Source: Janthinobacterium agaricidamnosum
GTDB taxonomy: Bacteria > Pseudomonadota > Gammaproteobacteria > Burkholderiales > Burkholderiaceae_D
Reading direction: 5' to 3'
NCBI RefSeq assembly: GCF_003667705.1
Contig: NZ_CP033019.1
Location: forward strand, 3,472,001 to 3,536,000
Length of the DNA stretch: 64,000 nt
This document shows, in pieces, positions 34,567 through 43,089 of this stretch. The position numbers and the translations under genes were made by a program. The notes beneath the pieces are model-generated. The model saw nothing but the letters and a program-made list of their open reading frames with translations, was not told the origin of the DNA and made no database searches. How positions within the stretch are numbered: the first letter of the stretch is position 1; each line of letters begins with the position of its first letter.

Positions 34567-35295
34567 ATGAACGCCTGCGCCATCGAGTTCCACAACGTAC
34601 ATCTGCAGCTGGCGGGCAGCGCCGTGCTGCGCGGCGTCGACCTGCAGGTGCGCGCGGGTGAACTGTTCGGCCTGGTCGGCGTGAATGGCGCGGGCAAGAC
34701 TTCCCTGCTCAAATGCCTGCTCGACTTTTGCACGCCCGAGCGGGGCGAGATCGCCATTTTCGGACGGCCGCACCGGCATGGCGCGGCGCGCCAGCCCCTG
34801 TCGTTTCTGCCGGAACGTTTCCAGGCGCCTTATTACCTGACGGGCGGCGACTTCCTGCGCTACCTGTCGCGCCTGCACGATGTGCGGCCCGATGCGCACG
34901 CCGTGCGGCAAGCCCTGGACGCGCTGGACCTGGCGCCGGACGCCTTGCTGCGTCCCGCGCGCGCCTATTCGAAAGGCATGATGCAGAAACTGGGGCTGGT
35001 CGCCTGCCTGCTGTCGGGCAAGCGGCAACTGGTGCTCGATGAACCGATGAGCGGACTCGACGCGAAGGCGCGCGCGCAATTCAAGCAGGTGCTGCGGCAA
35101 GCGCATGCGCAGGGCCGCGGCGCCCTGCTCACCTCGCATGCGCTGGCCGATGTGGAAGAATTGTGCGACCGCATGGCCATCCTGCATGCGGGCCGCATCG
35201 TATTTACGGGCACGCCCGCCGAATGCCGCGCCCGCCATGGCGGCACGGAAGACGCCAGCCTGGAGCAGGCTTTTCTCAATTGCATCGCGGCATGA
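34567..35295 (+). CDS. ABC transporter ATP-binding subunit of the ABC-linked filament locus
   Basis: A 242-residue ABC ATPase of the ABC-2/export type (GldA, NosF, CcmA-like). It has Walker A GVNGAGKTSLL (near residue 36), a Q-loop-like FLPERF, the signature YSKGMMQKLGL (near 138; SKGMMQ in place of LSGGQ, as in GldA-like ATPases), Walker B QLVLDEPMSGLDAKA and switch His in LLTSHALADVEEL. Its likely permease partner is the gene at 47249-48022, 12 kb further in the same unit. Start ATG 34567. It overlaps the next gene by ATGA. Confidence 0.93.
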   Translation: MNACAIEFHNVHLQLAGSAVLRGVDLQVRAGELFGLVGVNGAGKTSLLKCLLDFCTPERGEIAIFGRPHRHGAARQPLSFLPERFQAPYYLTGGDFLRYLSRLHDVRPDAHAVRQALDALDLAPDALLRPARAYSKGMMQKLGLVACLLSGKRQLVLDEPMSGLDAKARAQFKQVLRQAHAQGRGALLTSHALADVEELCDRMAILHAGRIVFTGTPAECRARHGGTEDASLEQAFLNCIAA

Positions 35296-36677
35296 ACACC
35301 GACACGCAGGTTTCCAGCCACTACGCGCCCTCGCCGTACGGCATGTATCTGCGCCATTTCGGCTTGCGCACGGCGCCGTTCGGCATCACGCCGGACCCGG
35401 CCTTTTTCTATCCCGGCAATACGCGGGGCGAACTGCTCGATGCGCTGCTGTATGCCGTCACGCAAGGCGAAGGCATCATCAAGCTGACGGGAGAAGTGGG
35501 CAGCGGCAAGACCATGCTGTGCCGCATGCTGGCCGAACGCCTGCCGCCCCAGGTCGACGTGCTGTACCTGCTCAATCCCTGCCTGGAGCCGGACGAAGTC
35601 CTGCACACCATCGCTGCCGAACTGGGCCTGGAACTGGACGGATGCCGCGCCGATGCCGCGCTGCGCGCCCTGCACGGCGAGCTGATCGCCAGGCATGCGG
35701 CCGGGCGCCAGGTGGTGCTGCTGGCCGAAGAGGCGCAAGCCATGCCGGGCGCCACCCTGGAAGCGCTGCGCCTGCTGACGAACCTGGAAACGGCCAGCCA
35801 CAAGCTGCTGCAAATCGTGCTGTTTGGCCAGCCGGAATTGCAGCACACCCTGGACTTGCCCCAGTTCCGCCAATTGAAGGAACGCATCACCCACAGTTTC
35901 ACCGTGCCGCGCCTGCCGCAAGCCTTGCTGAACGATTATCTGGCGTGCCGCCTGGCCGCCGCCGGCCGCCTGGCGCCGCTCGTTTTTACGCCTGCCGCGC
36001 TGCGCCGGCTGGCGCGCGCGGCGCAGGGCATCGTACGCAGGGTCAATATCCTGGCCGACAAGGCCTTGTTGGCCGCGTTTGCGGACGATGCGCAGGAAAT
36101 CAGCGCGCGCCACGTGCGCCTGGCCATTGCCGACAGCCCCTTTCACCGCCCGCCCTGGCATGCGGGCAAGCTGCTGGCAGGCGTCTTGAGCGCGCTGATG
36201 CTGCTGCTGGCTGCGGCACTGCTGTGGCAATGGCTGGTACCGGGCCAAACGGCGGCTATCTCGGCCCCGGCTGCCGTCCCACGCGCACCGCTGCCGGCGC
36301 CGTCGACGCTGCTCGACAGCAAGCTGGCCGAATCGCGCGACTGGCTGACACGGCAAAGGCCGCAGCAACTGGTGCTGCAAATCGCCAGCCTGCCCGCCAC
36401 CGAAACGGCCGCGGCGGAAACTTTCCTGCAGCAGGCGCAGCAAGCGATCGGCCTGCGCGATCTTCACGTGTTTCGCCTGCCTGGCGCAGCGCCCGCAAAC
36501 GCCATCGCGCGCCTGGACATCGTCTACGGCAGCTTCGCCGACCGGGCCAGCGCCGAAGCCGTTTGGGCGAGGCTGGCCCCCTCGTCGCCACAGAAAATAT
36601 TGCTGAACGACATAGATAGTATCCGTACGGAAATGAAAGCCACGGCACCGCTACAAACGACGCGTGGTAGCCCCTGA
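35292..36677 (+). CDS. MshM/ExeA-like AAA ATPase with C-terminal SPOR-like domain
   Basis: A 461-residue paralogue of MshM. The N-terminal AAA domain starts MYLRHFGLRTAPFGITPDPA, with Walker A GEVGSGKTMLC near residue 67 and Walker B VVLLAEEAQAMP near 145, where the usual first Asp is Ala (LAEEAQ). A transmembrane helix (AGVLSALMLLLAAALLWQWL, about 295-314) leads to a periplasmic part ending in a SPOR-like fold (QQLVLQIASLPATET... LDIVYGSFADRASAEAVWA) that could bind denuded peptidoglycan. This end is absent in the msh-locus MshM. It suggests a role in opening the wall for the secretin. Confidence 0.9.
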   Translation: MNTDTQVSSHYAPSPYGMYLRHFGLRTAPFGITPDPAFFYPGNTRGELLDALLYAVTQGEGIIKLTGEVGSGKTMLCRMLAERLPPQVDVLYLLNPCLEPDEVLHTIAAELGLELDGCRADAALRALHGELIARHAAGRQVVLLAEEAQAMPGATLEALRLLTNLETASHKLLQIVLFGQPELQHTLDLPQFRQLKERITHSFTVPRLPQALLNDYLACRLAAAGRLAPLVFTPAALRRLARAAQGIVRRVNILADKALLAAFADDAQEISARHVRLAIADSPFHRPPWHAGKLLAGVLSALMLLLAAALLWQWLVPGQTAAISAPAAVPRAPLPAPSTLLDSKLAESRDWLTRQRPQQLVLQIASLPATETAAAETFLQQAQQAIGLRDLHVFRLPGAAPANAIARLDIVYGSFADRASAEAVWARLAPSSPQKILLNDIDSIRTEMKATAPLQTTRGSP

Positions 36678-36784
36678 CTTTATTTCGGTATATTGCCTCC
36701 GGAGCCCGCACAGCCGATTGATTTTAGGCGATCATGCTGGGTAAAATTGCAAAGGCACAACACGACTCCAAGGGCGAACTTTTC

Positions 36785-38737
36785 ATGAATCAACTCCCTA
36801 TTCCTGTGCTGGCCTCCTGGGTCGCCCTCGCCTGCGGCACCGTGCTGTCCGGCTGCGCCACGCATCAAATGCCGCTGTCGCCTGCCCACCTCAATACCGC
36901 GCCCGTCGCCGGCGGCGCCATTCCCGAACCGGTGCAGCAAAGCAGCGCGCTGGCCGCGCCCTTGCCCGCGCCCAAGGTGGAAACCTACAGCGTCACCGTG
37001 CACAAGGTGCCCGTGCAATCGCTGCTGTTTGCGCTGGCGCGCGACGCGGGCATGAATATCGACATCCACCCGCAGATCGAAGGCAGCGTCACCCTGAATG
37101 CGCTGAACCAGACCCTGCCGCAATTGCTGGCACGTATCGGCAAGCAAGTCGATATGCGCTACGAAATCGATGGCAAGAACCTGACGGTGCTGCCCGACGC
37201 ACCCGTATGGCGCAATTACAAGATCGATTACGTCAACATCGCGCGCAGCACCAACAGCAGCGTGAATATCGCTACGCAAATTTCCACGGCGGGCGGCGGG
37301 TCGAACAACGCCAGCAATCCCGTTGGCAGCACGCAAGGCAGCGGCGGCAACGGCAATAACAATTCGACCACCCTGGTCGTGAATCGTTCGGAAAATAACT
37401 TCTGGTACAGCCTGGAAAAAAATATCCGCGACCTGCTGCGCGACACCACGCTCAACGACGTGCAGGTCGACCCGCTGGCGCAGCTGAACCAGCAATTGAC
37501 GGCCGCACAGGGCAATACGCCAGGCCAGCAGGGACAAGCGGGTCAGCCAGGCCAGCCGGGCCAGCAGCAGAATCAGAGCGGCAGCCAATACGGCAGCCAG
37601 GCGCCGATGCAGACTGGCGGCCAGTATGCGCCAGGCCAGCAGGCACCCAACCAGAATGCGAATCCTGGCCAGCAGCTCGACGCGAACGGCCTGCCGCTAT
37701 TAAAACTGGCCAACAAGGGCAGCCCCTCGTCCGTCGTCGTCAACGTGGAAGGCGGCTTGATCGCCGTGCGCGCCACGGGTCGCCAGCACGAAAAGATCGC
37801 CGAATTCCTCGATGCCGTGTTGCATAGCGCCAAGCGGCAAGTGCTGATCGAGGCGACCATCATCGAGGTGCGCCTGAGCAATGAATATCAGCAAGGCATC
37901 AACTGGTCGCGCCTGACGGGCAGCCTGAGCCTGAACCAGGGCCGTGTCGGCACCCTGCCCCTGCCCAGCGGCGTGCTGCCGGGTACGTCGCCCGGCATCT
38001 TCGTGCTCAACTACATGAAGGATAGTTTCAGGACCACCATCCAGCTGCTCGAATCGTTCGGCAAGGTGAAAGTGCTGTCCAGCCCGAAGATCAGCGTGCT
38101 CAACAATCAAACGGCCATGTTGAAGGTGGTCGACAACAATGTCTTCTTTACCATCAAGGTGACGCCGGCCGTGATCAGTTCGACTGGCACCATCACCACG
38201 CCCGCCACCTATGAGTCGAAACTGGAAACGGTGCCCGTCGGCTTCGTCATGAGCGTCACGCCGCAGATTTCCGACAGCGACGAAGTCACGCTCAATGTGC
38301 GCCCCACCATTACGCGCATCGTGGGTTATGTGCAAGACCCGAATCCGGCCCTGGCCACGGCCAGCGTGATCAGCCGCGTGCCCGTGATCCAGGCGCGCGA
38401 GCTGGAATCGATCATGAAAGTGGGCAATGGCCAGATCGCCGTGATGGGCGGCCTGATGCAGGATTCCATCGACAATGCCAAGGATGGCGTGCCCGGCCTG
38501 TCCAGCCTGCCCGTCGTGGGCAATTTGTTTACCTATCGTAATGAGGCAAGCAGCAAGACGGAGCTGGTGATCTTCATGCGCCCCGTCGTGGTCAAGGATG
38601 CCAGCATCGAAGGCGATTACCGCGACTACCGTTACCTGCTGCCCGGCCAGGCGCCGCTCAACAGCCAGCCGTACACGGATGGCCCGCCGGCGCCAGCCCT
38701 CCAGCCGCAGGCACGCCTGCAGGGAGACGTCCCATGA
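36785..38737 (+). CDS. Outer-membrane secretin, MshL-like, of the ABC-linked locus
   Basis: A 650-residue secretin lipoprotein (lipobox TVLSGC, Cys about residue 24). N-domains follow (VHKVPVQSLLFALARDAGMN near 80; GSVTLNALNQTLPQLL), then an unusual Gly/Gln/Asn-rich insert (about residues 238-300, with GQQGQAGQPGQPGQQQNQSG), then the secretin core (VLIEATIIEVRLSNEYQQGI, GKVKVLSSPKISVLNNQTAM, GFVMSVTPQISDSDEVTLNV, QIAVMGGLMQD). It is a clear paralogue of mshL. The 107-base gap before it is the largest in the unit's first half and may hold a promoter. Confidence 0.94.
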   Translation: MNQLPIPVLASWVALACGTVLSGCATHQMPLSPAHLNTAPVAGGAIPEPVQQSSALAAPLPAPKVETYSVTVHKVPVQSLLFALARDAGMNIDIHPQIEGSVTLNALNQTLPQLLARIGKQVDMRYEIDGKNLTVLPDAPVWRNYKIDYVNIARSTNSSVNIATQISTAGGGSNNASNPVGSTQGSGGNGNNNSTTLVVNRSENNFWYSLEKNIRDLLRDTTLNDVQVDPLAQLNQQLTAAQGNTPGQQGQAGQPGQPGQQQNQSGSQYGSQAPMQTGGQYAPGQQAPNQNANPGQQLDANGLPLLKLANKGSPSSVVVNVEGGLIAVRATGRQHEKIAEFLDAVLHSAKRQVLIEATIIEVRLSNEYQQGINWSRLTGSLSLNQGRVGTLPLPSGVLPGTSPGIFVLNYMKDSFRTTIQLLESFGKVKVLSSPKISVLNNQTAMLKVVDNNVFFTIKVTPAVISSTGTITTPATYESKLETVPVGFVMSVTPQISDSDEVTLNVRPTITRIVGYVQDPNPALATASVISRVPVIQARELESIMKVGNGQIAVMGGLMQDSIDNAKDGVPGLSSLPVVGNLFTYRNEASSKTELVIFMRPVVVKDASIEGDYRDYRYLLPGQAPLNSQPYTDGPPAPALQPQARLQGDVP

Positions 38738-40152
38738 GCTTGTTGATGCAGGCGCTCAAGAAAGCCGAGCGCGCCAAGCAGAACAGCCTTTCCGACGAAG
38801 AACTGGAAAAGCCGTCCGAAGCCTACGACCAGGTGCTGGAACTGGCGCCGGCCGACGCCCTGCCGCCCCGCCCCGCGCCTGCCGCGCCACCGCCCGCGCA
38901 GCCGGCAAGCAGCTTGCGCCTGGAACCGCTGCAGGACGCTCCCGCGCCGCAGCCCGAGCCCAGCGGCGCGCAGCCCGGTTCACAGCAAGGCACGCAACCT
39001 GGCCCGCCCCCCGAGCCGCCGCGCGCCCGTCCGGAACCGCCGCCCGCCAAGCCACGCGCCAGCCGCAGCAATCCGCCGCCGAAAGGCCCCACCGGCCCCA
39101 TCAGCGTCGACCCGGCCACCGTGCGCCTGGCCGTGCTGCTGGCGATCCTGCTGCTGGTGGCGGGATCGATGGCGTATTGGTACTGGCGCGCCAGCAGCAG
39201 CCCCGGCGCGGGCGCCAACCTGCCCGGCGTACCCATGCCGCTGACGGACGCCCCGGGCACGGCCGGCGTTGCCGGCCCCATCGTGGTGCTGCCCGGGGCC
39301 GGCGGCGTTCTGCCGGACGCCCCGGCGCCCGCTCCGCTGCCGCAGGACGCGCCGCGCGAACAGCGCCCGCCAGCCGGCGCGGCGGAACAGCAGGCGATGA
39401 TCCAGGCCGCCGCGCAAGCGGCCGTGGCCGCCCAGCTGGCGCAACTGCCGCCGCCTGCGCAGCCCAGCCTGCCACCGGTAGCCGCGCCCGACAATAGCCA
39501 GATCCAGGTGCTGCGCAACGATACGGCGCCGCAAATCAACCCAGGCGTGCAGCAAGCCTACCAAGCCTTCAACGGGGGCCAGCTGGGCCTTGCTCGCCAG
39601 CAATATGAAAGCGTGCTGCGGCAGGATGCCAACAACCGCGACGCGCTGCTGGGCCTGGCGGCCGTGGCCCTGCGCGAGAACCAGGGCGCGCAGGCGGCGT
39701 CGCTGTACGTGCGCTTGCTCGAGATAAACCCGGACGATGGCGTCGCGCTGGCCGGCCTGATCGGCCTGCGCCAGGGCGACGTCGTGCAGAGCGAAGCCAG
39801 GCTGAAAGCACTCCTGGCCCGTACCCCCGACAGCGGCCCCGTGCTGTTTGCCCTGGGTAATGTGTATGCCAAGCAGCGCCGCTGGAACGAAGCGCAGCAG
39901 CAGTTTTTCCGCGCCTACGGCGCCGCGCCCGGCAATCCCGACTATGCCTTCAACCTGGCCGTGGGCCTGGACCGGTTGAACCAGCCCAAGCTGGCCGCCA
40001 CGTATTACCAGCGCGCCTTGACCCTGGCGCAAACGACGCCCGCCGCCTTCGACCAGGCCGTCGTGCAAACGCGTTTGCGCGAACTGGCGGCCCCCGCACC
40101 GGCAGCACCGGCCCCTGCCGAGCCGGCCACCATCACACCCCGTCAGGAATAA
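38734..40152 (+). CDS. MshN-like TPR protein of the ABC-linked locus
   Basis: A 472-residue counterpart of MshN. It starts MSLLMQALKKAERAKQN, a common start in this group, with a Pro/Ala/Gln-rich cytoplasmic region (about 45-125), one transmembrane helix (VRLAVLLAILLLVAGSMAYW, about 130-149), another Pro/Ala-rich linker and periplasmic TPR repeats (QAYQAFNGGQLGLARQQYES near 275, FALGNVYAKQRRWNEAQQQF near 370). The ATG overlaps the secretin stop by four bases. It probably bridges the inner membrane and the secretin or wall. Confidence 0.88.
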   Translation: MSLLMQALKKAERAKQNSLSDEELEKPSEAYDQVLELAPADALPPRPAPAAPPPAQPASSLRLEPLQDAPAPQPEPSGAQPGSQQGTQPGPPPEPPRARPEPPPAKPRASRSNPPPKGPTGPISVDPATVRLAVLLAILLLVAGSMAYWYWRASSSPGAGANLPGVPMPLTDAPGTAGVAGPIVVLPGAGGVLPDAPAPAPLPQDAPREQRPPAGAAEQQAMIQAAAQAAVAAQLAQLPPPAQPSLPPVAAPDNSQIQVLRNDTAPQINPGVQQAYQAFNGGQLGLARQQYESVLRQDANNRDALLGLAAVALRENQGAQAASLYVRLLEINPDDGVALAGLIGLRQGDVVQSEARLKALLARTPDSGPVLFALGNVYAKQRRWNEAQQQFFRAYGAAPGNPDYAFNLAVGLDRLNQPKLAATYYQRALTLAQTTPAAFDQAVVQTRLRELAAPAPAAPAPAEPATITPRQE

Positions 40153-40159
40153 GCACTAC

Positions 40160-41863
40160 ATGGCAGAACAGGCAAAACTTCCGCTGGGCAAATTGCTGAT
40201 CCAGAAAGGGGTGATCAGCGAAGACCAGTTGCGCATCGCCCTGATCGAGCAGCGGCGCAGCAGCGAACCGCTGGGCAAGCTGCTGATCACCCTGGGCTTC
40301 GTCACGGAAGCCACTGTGCGCGAGGCCCTCAGCGAAAACCTGAAACAGGTCAGCGCGGACCTGTCGAGCCTGGTTGTCGACGCCATCGCCCTGAAGCTGA
40401 TTCCGAAGGACGTGGCCAAGCGCTACCGTGTCTTTCCCATCGTCTACGAGCGGCAGGCGGACAATCTGATCCTGGCCATGGCCGACACCAGCAACATCGT
40501 CGCGCTCGACCAGATCAGCGCCATGCTGGTCAAGGGCATCACGATTTCCACCGTGCTCGTCAACGAATCGGACATTTCGCGCGCCATCGACCAGTACTAT
40601 GGTTTTGAATTGTCGATCGACGGCATCCTGCACGAAATCGAAACGGGCGAAGTCAGCTATCAAAGCATGGCGTCGCCGTCGGACGAGTACAGCCAGCCCA
40701 TGGTGCGCCTGATCGACGCGCTGCTGGCCGACGCCGTGCAGAACGGCGCCTCGGACATCCATTTCGAGCCGGAACAGTCGTTCCTGCGCATCCGCTACCG
40801 CATCGACGGCATCCTGCGGCAAATCCGCAGCCTGCACAAATCGTACTGGCCGGCCATGGCCGTGCGCCTGAAGGTGATGTCGAACATGAATATCGCCGAA
40901 GCGCGCGCGCCGCAGGATGGGCGCATCAGCATCAAGTTTTCCGGTCGGCAAATCGACTTCCGCGCGTCCGCGCAACCCACGACGCATGGCGAAAACGTCG
41001 TGCTGCGCGTGCTGGACCGGCAAAAGGGCATCGTCCCGCTGGACGGGCTGGGCCTGGCCGAAGCGGAACTGAACTTGCTCAAACTGATGATCGCCCGTCC
41101 CGACGGCGTGATCCTCGTGACGGGCCCGACAGGCAGCGGCAAGACCACCACCCTGTATTCGATACTCAACCATATCAATACGGAAAGCGTCAACATCATG
41201 ACCCTGGAGGACCCGGTCGAGTATCCGATGAACATGATACGCCAGACCTCCGTCAACGAATCCGTCAAGCTGGGCTTTGCCGACGGCATCCGCTCGATGA
41301 TGCGGCAAGACCCGGACATCATCCTCGTGGGCGAGATCCGCGACCGCGAAACGGCGGAAATGGCCTTTGCCGCCGCCATGACGGGCCACCAGGTGTATTC
41401 CACTTTGCATACGAGCTCGGCCATCGGTTCCGTGGCGCGCCTGCTCGACATCGGCATCCTGCCCGACATCATGGCCGGCAACATCATCGGCATCGTGGCG
41501 CAGCGCCTGGTGCGCCGCTTGTGTCCGCATTGCAAGGAAACCGTGATCGCCGACGACGTCGAGCGCCGCCTGCTGGGCCTGGCAGCAAGCGATGCGCCCG
41601 CGTCCATCTGCCGCGCCGTCGGCTGCGAGCGCTGCGCGCACCAGGGCTACAAGGGCCGCCTGGCCATCATGGAAATCCTCAAGATGACGGCTGAACTCGA
41701 TGAATTGACGGCGCGCCGCGCCAGTTCGCGCGAATTGAAGAACGCGGCGCGCGCGGCCGGCTTCAAGGGCATCGTCGACGACGGCGTGCGCCGCGTGCTC
41801 GAAGGCGTGACCACGCTGGAAGAAGTGGGCCGCGTGGTCGACTTGACGGAAAGGCTGGCCTGA
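40160..41863 (+). CDS. MshE/PilB-like assembly ATPase of the ABC-linked locus
   Basis: A 567-residue motor ATPase, paralogue of MshE. The N-terminal MshEN-like tandem repeat is recognisable (PLGKLLIQKGVISEDQLRIA and PLGKLLITLGFVTEATVREA), but Pro replaces the basic residue before LG in both, so c-di-GMP binding is doubtful. The motor has GPTGSGKTTTLYS (near 321), TLEDPVEYPM, QDPDIILVGEIRDRETAEMA and a zinc clamp CPHC...CERC. It drives filament extension. No retraction ATPase (PilT) is in the locus. Confidence 0.94.
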   Translation: MAEQAKLPLGKLLIQKGVISEDQLRIALIEQRRSSEPLGKLLITLGFVTEATVREALSENLKQVSADLSSLVVDAIALKLIPKDVAKRYRVFPIVYERQADNLILAMADTSNIVALDQISAMLVKGITISTVLVNESDISRAIDQYYGFELSIDGILHEIETGEVSYQSMASPSDEYSQPMVRLIDALLADAVQNGASDIHFEPEQSFLRIRYRIDGILRQIRSLHKSYWPAMAVRLKVMSNMNIAEARAPQDGRISIKFSGRQIDFRASAQPTTHGENVVLRVLDRQKGIVPLDGLGLAEAELNLLKLMIARPDGVILVTGPTGSGKTTTLYSILNHINTESVNIMTLEDPVEYPMNMIRQTSVNESVKLGFADGIRSMMRQDPDIILVGEIRDRETAEMAFAAAMTGHQVYSTLHTSSAIGSVARLLDIGILPDIMAGNIIGIVAQRLVRRLCPHCKETVIADDVERRLLGLAASDAPASICRAVGCERCAHQGYKGRLAIMEILKMTAELDELTARRASSRELKNAARAAGFKGIVDDGVRRVLEGVTTLEEVGRVVDLTERLA

Positions 41864-43068
41864 TGGCGCAATATGTCTACCGCGCCATGGATGCCGCCGG
41901 CGCATTGATTCCCGGCAGCATGGAGGCGGCCAACGTGCCGGACCTGGAAGCGCGCCTGCACCGCATGCAGCTGGACTTGATCGACTGCAAGATCACGGGC
42001 CAGTATCTGGTGCTGCTGGGCAAGCGGGTCATCCACCGCCGCGACCTGATCAACTTCTGCTTCCACATGGAACAATTGACGGGTGCGGGCGTGCCCATCC
42101 TGGAAGGCTTGAACGACTTGCGCGAAAGCACGGACCACCCGCGCCTGCGCGAAGTCGTCACGGATCTGATCGAAAGCATCGAAGGCGGCTTGCCGCTGTC
42201 GGGCGCGCTGGCCCAGCATGGCGACATCTTCGACGCCACGTTTACCAGCCTGATCCTGGCGGGCGAACAGAGCGGCAAGATCGCCGAAGTGTTCAAGAAC
42301 CTGTCGGAAAGCCTGAAGTGGCAGGACGAGCTGGCCTCGCAGACGCGCAAGATCGTCATGTACCCGGTCATCGTCGCGCTGGTGGTGGCGGGCGTGACGT
42401 TTTTCCTGATGATTTATCTGGTACCCCAGCTGACGGCCTTCATCCGCAACATGGGCGGCGAGCTGCCGCTGCACACGCGCGTGTTGATCTTTGTATCGAA
42501 TGTGTTCATCGATTACTGGTATGTGCTGCTGGCCTTGCCCGTGCTGCTGTTTTTCGGCCTGCGCGCCCTGATCCGCCGCAGCGAGGCGGCCCGCTATGCG
42601 TGGGATGGCTTGAAGCTGCGGCTGTGGCTGGTCGGCCCCGTGCTGCACAAGATCATCCTGGCCCGCTTCGCCACTTTTTTTGCCCTGATGTATGCTTCCG
42701 GCATCACGATACTCGAATGCATCCGCCTGTCCGAAGGCATCGCCGGCAACCAGGTGGTGGCGGCCGGCCTGCGCCGCGCCGCCCAGCTGATCAGCGAAGG
42801 CCATGGCGTGACCGCCGCCTTCCAGCATACGGGCATCTTCCCGCCACTGGTGATCCGCATGCTCAAGGTGGGCGAGGCCACGGGCTCGCTGGACACGGCC
42901 TTGCGCAATGTCAGTTACTTTTACAACCGCGAAGTGAAGGAATTGATTGAAAAAGTGCAAGCCATGATCGAGCCGGCCATGACGGTCATCCTGGGCCTGC
43001 TGCTGGGCTGGATCATGCTGTCAGTGCTGGGGCCGATCTACGACACCATCAGCACGATGAAAACTTGA
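41863..43068 (+). CDS. MshG/GspF-like platform protein of the ABC-linked locus
   Basis: A 401-residue GspF-family protein: N-terminal segment MAQYVYRAMDAAGALIPGSM, two GspF repeats (INFCFHMEQLTGAGVPILEG near 63; LARFATFFALMYASGITILE near 265) and three hydrophobic segments (about 165-185, 212-230 and 370-395). The pattern IRMLKVGEATGSLDTALRNV is typical. It shares one base with the ATPase stop (TGATG) and is followed by three tandem GAGACCN heptamers before the next start. Confidence 0.94.
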   Translation: MAQYVYRAMDAAGALIPGSMEAANVPDLEARLHRMQLDLIDCKITGQYLVLLGKRVIHRRDLINFCFHMEQLTGAGVPILEGLNDLRESTDHPRLREVVTDLIESIEGGLPLSGALAQHGDIFDATFTSLILAGEQSGKIAEVFKNLSESLKWQDELASQTRKIVMYPVIVALVVAGVTFFLMIYLVPQLTAFIRNMGGELPLHTRVLIFVSNVFIDYWYVLLALPVLLFFGLRALIRRSEAARYAWDGLKLRLWLVGPVLHKIILARFATFFALMYASGITILECIRLSEGIAGNQVVAAGLRRAAQLISEGHGVTAAFQHTGIFPPLVIRMLKVGEATGSLDTALRNVSYFYNREVKELIEKVQAMIEPAMTVILGLLLGWIMLSVLGPIYDTISTMKT

Positions 43069-43087
43069 GACCCGAGACCTGAGACCG
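43067..43087 (+). repeat. Three tandem GAGACCN heptamers between two genes
   Basis: GAGACCC, GAGACCT and GAGACCG follow each other from the stop of the MshG-like gene to two bases before the GTG of the next gene. They occupy the place of the ribosome site, so they may set translation of the downstream gene. Confidence 0.6.
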
Positions 43088-43089
43088 CC

